This document shows, piece after piece, positions 1 through 8,852 of a stretch of DNA of 64,000 nt. The stretch comes from Granulosicoccaceae sp. 1_MG-2023 (GTDB lineage: Bacteria > Pseudomonadota > Gammaproteobacteria > Granulosicoccales > Granulosicoccaceae): assembly GCA_030546905.1 (NCBI GenBank), contig JAUOPI010000010.1:62001-126000 (forward strand), written 5' to 3'. A program made the translations under genes and the position numbers. A model generated the notes under the pieces. That model was not told the origin of the DNA, did not search any database, and worked only from the letters and a program-made list of their open reading frames with translations. Numbering within the stretch: position 1 is the stretch's first letter; each line of letters starts with the position of its first letter.

Positions 1-44
1 AATAGTAAAAGATCAAGCTACTCTGGAAACAGCTTGATCAATAC

Positions 45-88
45 CGGCATGAGCATGACCTTAGACGGCGTGCTCATGCCGTTTTTTT
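45..88 (+). terminator. intrinsic terminator at left edge of the helicase module
   Basis: An 11-bp perfect stem (45-55 with 71-81) is followed by seven T (82-88), the classic intrinsic terminator. A second perfect 9-bp hairpin lies just before it (11-19 with 31-39). Together they should end transcription entering from a gene left of the window, so the helicase pair that starts at 177 is probably its own transcription unit with a promoter between about 90 and 165. I could not identify that promoter with confidence. Confidence 0.85.
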
Positions 89-176
89 GCCTCCGGGCGC
101 GGAGGCTCTGCTGCAGTTCAGCTGCGGCCTGTTAAATTCCGATAAACTGCTTCAAATCGATACATAAGGATCCCAG

Positions 177-3100
177 ATGATTCCCGGCCTCTTAGCCAAT
201 GAAGTCGCTGCTGCGTTAAAGGAATTTATTATCACCGGTTTCGAAACCGAAACCGCGCCCTTTAAGGGGGAATTCCGCCGTTTGGTCGAAGAGCAGCAAG
301 AGGGGGAGGCTTTTATCAAGGGGCCTTATGTCTCGGTTGGTCTGCCGTTTCTCGGCGGCTCGGCGGGGAAGGATTTCTTCGCGGGCTTTGAGACCGGCTT
401 CCCGCCCTATGCCCATCAGGAGAAAGCATGGCAGCGTCTGGCCTCGGACCGTCAGGCGGCCAATACCCTGGTCGCCACAGGTACCGGCTCGGGTAAGACC
501 GAGTGTTTTCTCTATCCGGTGCTGGATCACTGTCAGCGGACCCGGGGTGAGGGCATCAAGGCGATTGTGATCTACCCGATGAACGCGCTGGCGAGCGATC
601 AGGCCAAGCGTTTTGCGGAGGTGATTTATTCCCGTCCGGCGCTGAGGGGGCTGCGTGTCGGGCTGTTTGTGGGCGGCGGTGATGGCGGGGCCTGCAAGTC
701 CATGGGGCAGGGGCAGGTGATTACCCACAAGGATACGCTGCGCAAGAACCCGCCCGATGTGCTGCTGACCAACTACAAAATGCTCGACTACCTGTTGATG
801 CGCCCCAAGGATCAGCCTCTTTGGGCCAAAAACGGGCCGGATACCCTGCGCTATCTGGTGGTCGATGAGCTGCATACTTTCGATGGTGCTCAGGGGACGG
901 ATCTGTCGCTGTTGATCCGCCGCTTGCGTGCCCGTTTTGATATGACGCCGGAGCAGCTGATCTGCGTCGGGACGTCGGCCACGCTGGGGGGCGAGGATAG
1001 TATCCGTGGGCTGCTCGGTTATGCCTCGGCTATTTTTTCCAGCCCATTCAGGCCCGATTCGGTGATCGTCGAGCAGCGCAAAAGTGAAACCGAATTTCTC
1101 GACAATATCGCCTTTCTTTACCTGAACCCGCAGGTCGGTCCGGAACAGCTCAGGCAGGCCTTGCATGAGGGCCTTTACCCCTATCTGGAACAGGCCTATG
1201 AGTTGTTTTTCAGTAAAACGCCTGACGTACCTCTGAATAAGCAAGAGGGTCGCAGTCGTCTGGGCGTGGAGCTGAGACAACACGGTCAATTGGCCAATCT
1301 GCTGCGCCAGCTCAGTCTGGGGGAGCGGACACCCACGTTCAGGGAGTTGCTGCAGCTTCTGGCAGCACAGATTCCCAAGGCTTTTCAACGCCAGCCGGAG
1401 CAGGTGCTGCTGGCGCTGCTGGCGCTGATGGCGCATGCCCGTGACTCGGCGGGGCGGCCTTTGGTGCAGTTACGTCTGCAGCTCTGGTCGCGGGAGCTGC
1501 GCCGTATTGTGGCGGGTTTGCGTGAGCCTGAAGCCAGCCCGGAACAGCAACAACTGCCTGACGACGCCCCGGAACAGCAGGCCGGTCTGCCGCCCTTGCT
1601 TGCCTTTGCGGATGATCAGCAGCCGAAGGACCAGCAATCGCTTCGTTTGCCTCTGGTGCAGTGCCGTGAGTGCCACGGTACGGCCTGGTTGAGCCGCATG
1701 GAAGGCGGAAGCCCGACGGATCAGCAGCTTGGAACCGATCTGGCCGCTATCTACGGCGCATTCTTCAGCCAGCATGAGGAGACGGCACTCTTGCTGCCCT
1801 GGCAGAAGGAAACGCAGCAGTCGCCGGCGGGCTTCAGGCTGGAATCGTTCCGGGTCTGCCGCCACTGTGGTCAGACCGCCGCGCTGGATTACACCGGCCC
1901 TTGTAAGCGATGTCAGGCCGATAACAATGCGCTGGTGCGGGTCAGCCGGCCTGACCAGAGAAAAGAGACCAAGCATAGGAAGGTCAACAAGCTGATTCAC
2001 CACCACGACTGTCCCTGGTGTGCCGCACGCTCTGCTCTGGTGGTGTTCGGTGCCCGCTCTGCCAGTCTCAGTGCGGTGGCCATCCATCAGTTATTCAGCA
2101 GCCGCGATAACGACGATCGCAAGCTGCTTACCTTCAGCGACTCGGTACAGGATGCCACCCACCGGGCCGGCTTTTTTGCCGCGCGCACCTGGCAGAACAA
2201 TGTGCGTATGGCGCTGACCCAGCTGCTGGAAAGCAGCTCCGGTCCGTTTGGTCTGCTTGAGCTGCCCGATCGTTTTGAACAGTTCTGGCTGGCTTCAGGC
2301 CAGAATCGGGGCCGATTGCCTCTGCTCAGTTATTTGCGTGAGTTTATGCCGCCGGACAAGCGTTACCGGGGCGATTTTGAGCAGTTTGAGCAGACCGGCG
2401 ACGTGGCGCCCGATGCCACGGAAGACCTGTTGAAATTAATCCGCCAACGGATGCTGTGGCAGGTGCTGGAGGATCTGAGCTGGCGCTCACAGGTGGGACG
2501 TTCCCTGAACCGGCTGGGAATCGCCGCGTTGCAATGGCCATGGCAGCCGGTGGCGCAGGCCGCGGCGGCCTGGGCCGAACAGGTGGATAACGAGCTGGGC
2601 TATCGCATTGACCCTGCTGATGCCGCCGGCTTTATGACCGGGCTGATACAGCATTTGATCGGGCTTGGTGCGCTGGGGCTGGAAGACTTCAGGCACTACC
2701 GGGCCGCGGCGGGCAAGGCCTATATTTTGAACCGCTTTGTGAGCTATACGCCGCCGCTGGGGCCGGCCTCGCCACGGCCTAAATACCCGGCCACCGGCAA
2801 GGGCGAGGGCTTTGAGCCTATCCGTCACGACAAGCGGCGGCAGTCTTGGTACGAGCGCTGGCTGCACTGTATCAATCCCGCCTCCCTGGTGGACCCCAAA
2901 CAGCTGGAGCAGGTGCTTGAGGCGGCCTTTAATGCGCTGCTCGGCAGCGGTTTGGTGCAGGTGGAAAAGAACGATCGTGGTGTGCAGATGTGGATGCTGA
3001 ATCCGCAACAGCTCGGCATCACCACCCGGGTTCAGGCGCTTGAGTGCCCGGGCTATCGGCCCTTGCACGTACCCGCCGACCATGCCGAACACTGGCTGGG

Positions 3101-6100
3101 GCTGCCGTTGCTGAGCGCCTCCGAGCCGGAAAAGCGCTATGAGCAGTGCGTGGCGGTAAGGCCATCGCTTTATCGTAATTTGTATCGTGAAGGGGAGATC
3201 CACCGTGTTATCTCCCATGAACATACCGGATTGCTGAGTACCGAAGAGCGTATCCGAGTGGAAAACAGCTTTATCGATGGCAACAAGCCCTGGGAGTACA
3301 ACCTGCTTTCGGCTACGCCCACTCTGGAGATGGGGATCGATATCGGCAATCTGTCCAGTGTGTTGCTTTGTTCGGTGCCGCCGGCGCAGGCCAACTATCT
3401 GCAGCGGGTAGGGCGTGGCGGTCGCCGCGATGGCAACTCCTTTGTGCTGACGGTGGCCAACGGTCGGCCACATGATCTGGTGTTCTATGCCGATCCGGGC
3501 CGGATGCTGGATGCGCCGGTGGAGCCGCCGGCGGTGTTTCTCAAGGCGCGTCATGTACTGCGTCGCCAGTTGTTGGCCTATGCCATGGACTGCTGGACCC
3601 GGGCTTATCGTGGGGAGAACCTGATTCCTGCGACCATGCAGCCGGTGCTGGATGCGGTGCAGAACGCAAGTCAGGATGTTTTTCCCTATACGCTTTTGAG
3701 CTACCTCAAGCAGAACATGCAGGAGATCTGGGATGGTTTTGTCGCCCATGTGGCCACAGAACTCAATTCGGACGATCTGGAGTTGCTGCGCCAGTACCTG
3801 TTCGGCGGGCCGCAGTATGAGGATGACCGCTTGGAGCTTTACCTGCTAGGGCGGCTCAAGCAGGTGGCCGATGAACGTGCCCGGATTGTTGCCATGATCA
3901 AGGAGCTGGACCGTCGGCTGAAAAAACTGCGTAAGCAGCCCGGCGATGACGCGACCCGTGATGAGATCGCAGAACTGGACCGGGAGGTGGAAGGTTATCG
4001 CCGCTTGCGCCAGCGTATGCATTGGCGTGAAACCCTTAACTTCTTTACCGATGAAGGGTTGTTGCCCAACTACGCCTTTCCGGAAGAGGGCGCGACGCTG
4101 CACTCGATTATCTTCCGTTCGGAAAAGCCGGCAGGCGGTGACGGGGCTGAGCGTGAGCTGGTCAAACGCGAGTATGAGTACCAGCGTCCGGCTCAGGCTG
4201 CACTGACCGAGCTGGCACCGGAATCGGTGTTTTACGCCGGTAACCGCAAGGTGAAGATCTCCCGGGTCGAAACCGCCAAGGGACGGAATATTCAGGATTG
4301 GCGGTTCTGTCCGCGTTGCCACTATTCGGCGGCAGCGGATGACCCTGAGTCCGGTTTTGCGGACAACAGCTGCCCGCGCTGTCATACCCGCCAATGGAGC
4401 GATGCCAGCGCGCGCACCAAAATGCTGAAGATGACCCAGGTCTATGCCTTCACCAGTGCCAAGGATGCACAGCTGGACGATGGCTCGGATGACCGTGAAC
4501 CGGTGTTTTTCACCAAGCAGATGCTGATTGATTTCAAACCGTCCGATATCCATATCACCTGGGTATTGGATGGGCAGGACCGGCCCTTTGGTTTTGAGTT
4601 TATCCGCTCGGCCAACTTCCTTGAGGTCAACTTCGGGCGTCGTGATGGTGGGGAGTATCTGTTTGATGTGGCCGGTGAAAAACTGCAGCGCTCCGGCTTC
4701 AATATCTGCCGCGAATGTGGTTCTGTACAGACCCGCCGGGCCGCCGAGGGCAAGGCAGAAGCCAATCACGAGGGCAAGGCAGAAGCCAATCACGAGGGCA
4801 AGGCAGAAGCCAATCATCTGAAAAGCTGCAGTTTTTCCCGCGGGAGGAAAAAACTTGCCAACGGCCGTGAAGACACGGGGCTGGAAAACTGCCTGTACCT
4901 GTACCGTCAGTTCTCCTCTGAAGCGCTGCGTATTCTGCTGCCGAGGCTCTTCAGCGGTGGCACCGATGAACAGGTCAATTCCTTTGTCGCGGCACTGCAA
5001 TTGGGCCTGAAGCGACGTTTCGGCGGTAAGGTCGACCATCTGCGGGTGGCCTATCAAAGCGAGCCGGTGGGCGAAACTGACGAACGCCGCCACTTTGTTG
5101 TGCTCTATGATTCAGTCCCCGGAGGCACCGGCTATCTGCATGAGCTGCTCAGTCGGGCGGAAAACATGCAGGAGGTCTTTCGCCGCGCCTACGAGGTGAT
5201 GCAAGCCTGTGACTGCTACGACAACAGCATGGACGGCTGCTACCGCTGCCTGCTGGAATACCGCAATGCCTACGGCATGGAAAGTACCCGCAAGTCGCTG
5301 GCTTTGGAGATGTTGCGGGATATTTTCGAAGGGGAGCACACCTGGGTTCAGCAGGAGGCATCACTGAGCAGTCTGGGTGGTAATCCGTGGGTGGAGAGTG
5401 AGCTGGAGGCCCGTTTCCCGGAAGCCCTGGCGTGTTTGTCCGGTTCGGATGCGGTGGCCGGAAAACGGGTACGCGTATCCCAGGACGTGGTTCGCGGCAA
5501 GCACGGCTACCATTTGACCATAGGCGCTCTGGACTATGATATGGAGCCTCAGGTTGATCTTGGCGCCGGCTCCGGTGTGCAGTTTGCAAGCCGCCCGGAC
5601 TTTGTACTCTGGCCCGTGTCGGAAGGCCTGAAGCCGGTAGCGATCTTTCTTGATGGCTATAAGTACCATGCGGGCAAGAGCAGTGAAGACCTGCTCAAGC
5701 GCCAGAGCCTGATGCATGCGGGCTTTGTGGTTTGGACGCTCAATTGGTACGACATTAACGCTGTACTGGGGGATAAGGCGATGGAAGTGCCGCTGCCTTC
5801 AGGGCTGATATCGCCGGAGCGGCATCAGGCTGCCATCGGGGCGCTGGCCAAAAAAGCCGGGATGGCGGTCAGTGATGAATATCTGCGCACAAGCGATTTT
5901 GAGCTGCTGGTGCGCTTTCTTGCCGACCAGGATGGCCAGGCCCTGTCGCTGAATGCGCTGCTATTTGTCTTTCAATGCATGCCGGCCGCTGTACTGGCTG
6001 ATTCTGAGCAGATTCAGTCAGTACAGGAGGGGCTCCGTGGGCTGCCGGCGGCCTTCACCGATCAGCTCCCTCAACAACTGGTTATGGGCGGTCGCGCCTG

Positions 6101-6671
6101 GCCGGGTGATAGCCAAAGTGAAACGCAGATTACCCTGGATCTGCTTGTCGGCCAGGGACTGATGCAGGCGATGGATTTGCGTCAAACGCTGGTATCTCTC
6201 TGTTTTGCGGGGGCAGGCGGTAGCGATGACTCGTCCCGTGCTCAGTGGCAGCGCGTCTGGATGTTCGTAAACCGGCTCCAGTTTCTGCCGGTCTTTTACG
6301 CCTGGACGCCCGAGTCCCGGTCTGACGGTACGGCGGCCGGTTTACGCTGGCCCGATGCGGGGCTGTGCCGTACGGAGGAGCCGGATGCCTCAGTGCCGGC
6401 TTGGTATGATCTGTTGGATGAGGAACTGGCCGCCGAACTGAGTGAGCACAGCCTGAGTTGGCCCGGTACGCCGCTGGTGGGCGATGATCTGCTGGACAAA
6501 AACGAGGAGGCTGTCGGCAGTGCCGAGATCATCATTGAAGCTGAAAAAATTGCTTTCCTGCTGCCCGATCAGCTGGAGGTTCAGCCTTGGCTGGAGGCTG
6601 ACGGTTGGCAGGTCTGTACACGGGTTGATCAGCTGGTAGACGCCATCAACACACTGAATGCGGGAGCCTGA
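177..6671 (+). CDS. giant DEAD/DEAH-type helicase, DUF1998-like, with Vsr/PD-(D/E)XK-like segment
   Basis: This 2164-residue protein is a superfamily 2 helicase. Visible motifs are Walker A GTGSGKT (102-108), a DELH box (230-233) and motif VI QRVGRGGR (1076-1083). The two helicase lobes are split by a long insert with a zinc-type cluster (CREC 496-499, CRHC near 561, then CKRC and CPWC). The C-terminal half carries more Cys pairs (CPRC twice near 1380-1405, CREC 1511-1514, C1551) and a C-x-C...C-x-x-C block at 1678-1691 typical of DUF1998/MZB helicases such as MrfA, DrmB and DpdJ relatives. Residues about 1800-1850 read RPDF (D1808) then FLDGYKYH (D1826), resembling Vsr or DUF559 PD-(D/E)XK nucleases; that assignment is inference. 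The last 260 residues are unrecognised. AAGGA seven bases before the ATG supports the start. It is paired with the UvrD-type gene 1 bp downstream. Role is probably nucleic-acid processing in anti-phage defence, not proven. Confidence 0.85.
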   Translation: MIPGLLANEVAAALKEFIITGFETETAPFKGEFRRLVEEQQEGEAFIKGPYVSVGLPFLGGSAGKDFFAGFETGFPPYAHQEKAWQRLASDRQAANTLVATGTGSGKTECFLYPVLDHCQRTRGEGIKAIVIYPMNALASDQAKRFAEVIYSRPALRGLRVGLFVGGGDGGACKSMGQGQVITHKDTLRKNPPDVLLTNYKMLDYLLMRPKDQPLWAKNGPDTLRYLVVDELHTFDGAQGTDLSLLIRRLRARFDMTPEQLICVGTSATLGGEDSIRGLLGYASAIFSSPFRPDSVIVEQRKSETEFLDNIAFLYLNPQVGPEQLRQALHEGLYPYLEQAYELFFSKTPDVPLNKQEGRSRLGVELRQHGQLANLLRQLSLGERTPTFRELLQLLAAQIPKAFQRQPEQVLLALLALMAHARDSAGRPLVQLRLQLWSRELRRIVAGLREPEASPEQQQLPDDAPEQQAGLPPLLAFADDQQPKDQQSLRLPLVQCRECHGTAWLSRMEGGSPTDQQLGTDLAAIYGAFFSQHEETALLLPWQKETQQSPAGFRLESFRVCRHCGQTAALDYTGPCKRCQADNNALVRVSRPDQRKETKHRKVNKLIHHHDCPWCAARSALVVFGARSASLSAVAIHQLFSSRDNDDRKLLTFSDSVQDATHRAGFFAARTWQNNVRMALTQLLESSSGPFGLLELPDRFEQFWLASGQNRGRLPLLSYLREFMPPDKRYRGDFEQFEQTGDVAPDATEDLLKLIRQRMLWQVLEDLSWRSQVGRSLNRLGIAALQWPWQPVAQAAAAWAEQVDNELGYRIDPADAAGFMTGLIQHLIGLGALGLEDFRHYRAAAGKAYILNRFVSYTPPLGPASPRPKYPATGKGEGFEPIRHDKRRQSWYERWLHCINPASLVDPKQLEQVLEAAFNALLGSGLVQVEKNDRGVQMWMLNPQQLGITTRVQALECPGYRPLHVPADHAEHWLGLPLLSASEPEKRYEQCVAVRPSLYRNLYREGEIHRVISHEHTGLLSTEERIRVENSFIDGNKPWEYNLLSATPTLEMGIDIGNLSSVLLCSVPPAQANYLQRVGRGGRRDGNSFVLTVANGRPHDLVFYADPGRMLDAPVEPPAVFLKARHVLRRQLLAYAMDCWTRAYRGENLIPATMQPVLDAVQNASQDVFPYTLLSYLKQNMQEIWDGFVAHVATELNSDDLELLRQYLFGGPQYEDDRLELYLLGRLKQVADERARIVAMIKELDRRLKKLRKQPGDDATRDEIAELDREVEGYRRLRQRMHWRETLNFFTDEGLLPNYAFPEEGATLHSIIFRSEKPAGGDGAERELVKREYEYQRPAQAALTELAPESVFYAGNRKVKISRVETAKGRNIQDWRFCPRCHYSAAADDPESGFADNSCPRCHTRQWSDASARTKMLKMTQVYAFTSAKDAQLDDGSDDREPVFFTKQMLIDFKPSDIHITWVLDGQDRPFGFEFIRSANFLEVNFGRRDGGEYLFDVAGEKLQRSGFNICRECGSVQTRRAAEGKAEANHEGKAEANHEGKAEANHLKSCSFSRGRKKLANGREDTGLENCLYLYRQFSSEALRILLPRLFSGGTDEQVNSFVAALQLGLKRRFGGKVDHLRVAYQSEPVGETDERRHFVVLYDSVPGGTGYLHELLSRAENMQEVFRRAYEVMQACDCYDNSMDGCYRCLLEYRNAYGMESTRKSLALEMLRDIFEGEHTWVQQEASLSSLGGNPWVESELEARFPEALACLSGSDAVAGKRVRVSQDVVRGKHGYHLTIGALDYDMEPQVDLGAGSGVQFASRPDFVLWPVSEGLKPVAIFLDGYKYHAGKSSEDLLKRQSLMHAGFVVWTLNWYDINAVLGDKAMEVPLPSGLISPERHQAAIGALAKKAGMAVSDEYLRTSDFELLVRFLADQDGQALSLNALLFVFQCMPAAVLADSEQIQSVQEGLRGLPAAFTDQLPQQLVMGGRAWPGDSQSETQITLDLLVGQGLMQAMDLRQTLVSLCFAGAGGSDDSSRAQWQRVWMFVNRLQFLPVFYAWTPESRSDGTAAGLRWPDAGLCRTEEPDASVPAWYDLLDEELAAELSEHSLSWPGTPLVGDDLLDKNEEAVGSAEIIIEAEKIAFLLPDQLEVQPWLEADGWQVCTRVDQLVDAINTLNAGA
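4746..4817 (+). repeat. three in-frame 24-bp tandem repeats inside the helicase gene
   Basis: Three consecutive 24-bp units (4746-4769, 4770-4793, 4794-4817) are identical except for the last base of the third. Each encodes EGKAEANH (residues 1524-1547). The array sits between the CREC pair at 1511-1514 and C1551, so it lengthens a loop of a probable zinc-binding site without breaking the reading frame. Perfect copy identity implies recent slippage or expansion. Confidence 0.95.
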
Positions 6672-6672
6672 T

Positions 6673-8784
6673 ATGGTAAGTGTTGCCTTTTCCGAGAAGT
6701 ATTTTGACAGCTTGCTGAAACTGACCCCCAAGGAGCAGAGTCAGGCCAACCGGGCGGTGATGCAGTTCCAGCACGATCCGCAGCACGGCGGTCTGCACTA
6801 CGAAAAACTTACCCGCTTCAGGGACAGCAAGCTCAGGTCCATCCGCGCCAATCAGGATGTACGCATCATTCTGGCATCAGCGGAGAAGGAAAATCTCTAT
6901 CTGATGCTCTACGTGGATCACCATGAACAGGCCTATGACTGGGCCGCCAAGCGCAAGCTGGAAATCAACCCCAACACTGGCGCTCTGCAGGTCTACCGGG
7001 TGGAAGAGCAGGTTCAGCAAGCGACCTCCGGTCCGGCGACAACGACAGTTGCAGGTCTGTTTGATGAGCTCCGGGATCGCCAGTTGCTGCAACTGGGCGT
7101 GCCTGAAGAGGCCTTGCCATTGGTGCGGGCCATGCAGTCCGAGGAAGACCTGAATGCGGCGCAGGCGGCGGAGCAGATCCCGCCGGAAGTGTATGACGGG
7201 CTTTTTATCCTCATGGCCGGGGGGAGCTACGAAGAGGCTTGCCTGGAGGTGATGTCCGTTCCGCCGGCACAGGTGGATACAGATGATTTTTCTGCAGCCC
7301 TGGCCCGGCCTGAGTCCCGCGCAGTCTTTACTGTGGCGGAAGACGAACAGGCTCTGCAGGAGGTACTTAACCAGTCCATTGAAAAATGGCGGGTCTTCCT
7401 GCATCCGGCTCAGCGCCGGCTGGTGGAAGGCAAGAAAAACGGCCCGGTTCGGGTACTCGGCGGGGCCGGAACCGGCAAAACCGTGGTGGCCATGCATCGG
7501 GCGAAATGGCTGGCCAGGCATGTTGCCGCTCCGGATGAAACCATCCTCTTTACCACCTTTACCCAGAATCTGGCGCTGGATATTCAGCACAACCTCAACA
7601 AGATTTGCAGCCGTGATGAGCTGGCGCGGATTCAGGTGATAAACCTCGATTCCTGGGTGGTCAGGTTTCTTAAGAAACAGGGCTATGACTACGGCCTGCT
7701 GATGGATTCAAAACAGCAGAACAGCCTCTGGGAGCAGGCCTATGATGAAAAACCTGCAAGCAGCGATCTGACGCTAGCCTTCTTCCGGGAGGAGTGGGCG
7801 CGGGTGATTCAGCCGCAATCGGTAAGCAGTCTGCAAGAGTACAAAAAAGCCTCCCGTATCGGGCGTGGTACCCGGCTGAACCGGCAGCTGCGCGTGGATA
7901 TCTGGCCGGTCTTTGAGCGCTATCGCCATCTGCTGGCCAGTAACCATCTGAAAGAGACCGATGATATCTACCGTGATGCCCGTCAGTTGATTGAGGCCCA
8001 GCCCGGGCTGCGGCCAAAGCTCTGCTCTGTGGTGGTGGATGAGGCTCAGGATATGGGCTCCCAGGCTTTCAGGCTGATCCGTGCTCTGGTGCCTTCCGGG
8101 GCCAATGATTTGTTTATCGTCGGCGACGGCCATCAGCGCATCTATGGCCGGAACCGGGTCGTACTGGGGCAGTGCGGGATCGATATCCGCGGGCGCTCAT
8201 CGCGGCTGAAAGTGAACTACCGCACCACCGATGAAACCCGCCGGCTGGCGGTCAGCATTCTGGAAAAGGTCGAGGTGGATGATCTGGACGGCGGTCAGGA
8301 CACTCAGCGTTTCTACCATTCGTTGATGCATGGTCCGGCTCCGGAGGTGCGATCTTTCCGGGACGCTGAGGAACAGGCATCAGCCATACTGGCGGCCATT
8401 AAGGCAGAAGAGCTGGCGCCGGAAGCCTGCTGTGTCATCGCCCGTACCCACCGGGAGCTGGATGATATCAAGGCGCATCTGGAAGGGCGTCAGCAGCCCT
8501 GTCATAAGTTGGAGAAGAGCGGTGGTGTGACCCCGGCCGGCGTGCTGAATCTGGCGACCATGCACCGGGTCAAGGGGCTTGAGTTTGATGCGGTGTTTAT
8601 CGCCTCGGCCAACCGGGGACTGGTGCCTCTGGATGTTGTCATGCGCAGTGCTGCCGATGCGGTGTCCCGCCGTCATTACGAAAATGAGGAACGGGCGCTG
8701 GTTTATGTCAGCCTTACCCGCGCCCGTAAACTGGCCTTTGTGTATGGCTATGGCGATATGAGCGAGTGGTTTGCCGCGCGCTAG
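6673..8784 (+). CDS. RelE/ParE-like domain fused to UvrD-type SF1 helicase
   Basis: From the preferred start the protein has 703 residues. Residues 1-90 resemble the RelE/ParE toxin fold (basic LRSIRANQDVRIILA, then YVDHHEQAYDWA). After a linker comes a superfamily 1A helicase: Walker A GAGTGKT (264-270), Walker B DEAQD (456-460), then VGDGHQRIYGRN, YRTTDETRR, TMHRVKGLEFDAVFI and YVSLTRAR, all UvrD/Rep motifs. An ATG at 6658 would overlap the upstream gene by 14 bp, but GGGAG at 6662-6666 sits six bases before ATG 6673, so I chose 6673. The stop of the large helicase (6669-6671) is one base away, so the two are translationally linked. No small antitoxin gene is present next to it. It probably acts on DNA with the upstream helicase; whether the RelE-like part cleaves mRNA, binds DNA or is structural cannot be told from sequence. 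Confidence 0.85.
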   Translation: MVSVAFSEKYFDSLLKLTPKEQSQANRAVMQFQHDPQHGGLHYEKLTRFRDSKLRSIRANQDVRIILASAEKENLYLMLYVDHHEQAYDWAAKRKLEINPNTGALQVYRVEEQVQQATSGPATTTVAGLFDELRDRQLLQLGVPEEALPLVRAMQSEEDLNAAQAAEQIPPEVYDGLFILMAGGSYEEACLEVMSVPPAQVDTDDFSAALARPESRAVFTVAEDEQALQEVLNQSIEKWRVFLHPAQRRLVEGKKNGPVRVLGGAGTGKTVVAMHRAKWLARHVAAPDETILFTTFTQNLALDIQHNLNKICSRDELARIQVINLDSWVVRFLKKQGYDYGLLMDSKQQNSLWEQAYDEKPASSDLTLAFFREEWARVIQPQSVSSLQEYKKASRIGRGTRLNRQLRVDIWPVFERYRHLLASNHLKETDDIYRDARQLIEAQPGLRPKLCSVVVDEAQDMGSQAFRLIRALVPSGANDLFIVGDGHQRIYGRNRVVLGQCGIDIRGRSSRLKVNYRTTDETRRLAVSILEKVEVDDLDGGQDTQRFYHSLMHGPAPEVRSFRDAEEQASAILAAIKAEELAPEACCVIARTHRELDDIKAHLEGRQQPCHKLEKSGGVTPAGVLNLATMHRVKGLEFDAVFIASANRGLVPLDVVMRSAADAVSRRHYENEERALVYVSLTRARKLAFVYGYGDMSEWFAAR

Positions 8785-8795
8785 CCGCGCGGCAA
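8771..8795. other. perfect 10-bp GC-rich hairpin over the UvrD stop codon
   Basis: A 10-bp perfect inverted repeat (8771-8780 with 8786-8795) has the stop codon of the UvrD-type gene in its five-base loop. No T-run follows on either strand, so it is not a standard intrinsic terminator. It may protect the mRNA 3' end or slow convergent polymerases from yigZ. Confidence 0.6.
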
Positions 8796-8852
8796 TGGCG
8801 GCGCGCGGCGCTTATGCACCGGCGTGAGAGCCGGATCTGATCTGAGCGCCGC

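Noticed and set aside
216-1436. 406-codon open frame on the minus strand under the giant helicase
   Set aside because: It is antisense to conserved helicase motifs, has no recognisable domain, and reflects the codon bias of a GC-rich gene.
1-8784. DISARM, BREX or Dpd system
   Set aside because: No methyltransferase, PglZ, PLD or deazapurine-insertion gene is visible with the helicase pair; genes left of the window cannot be excluded.
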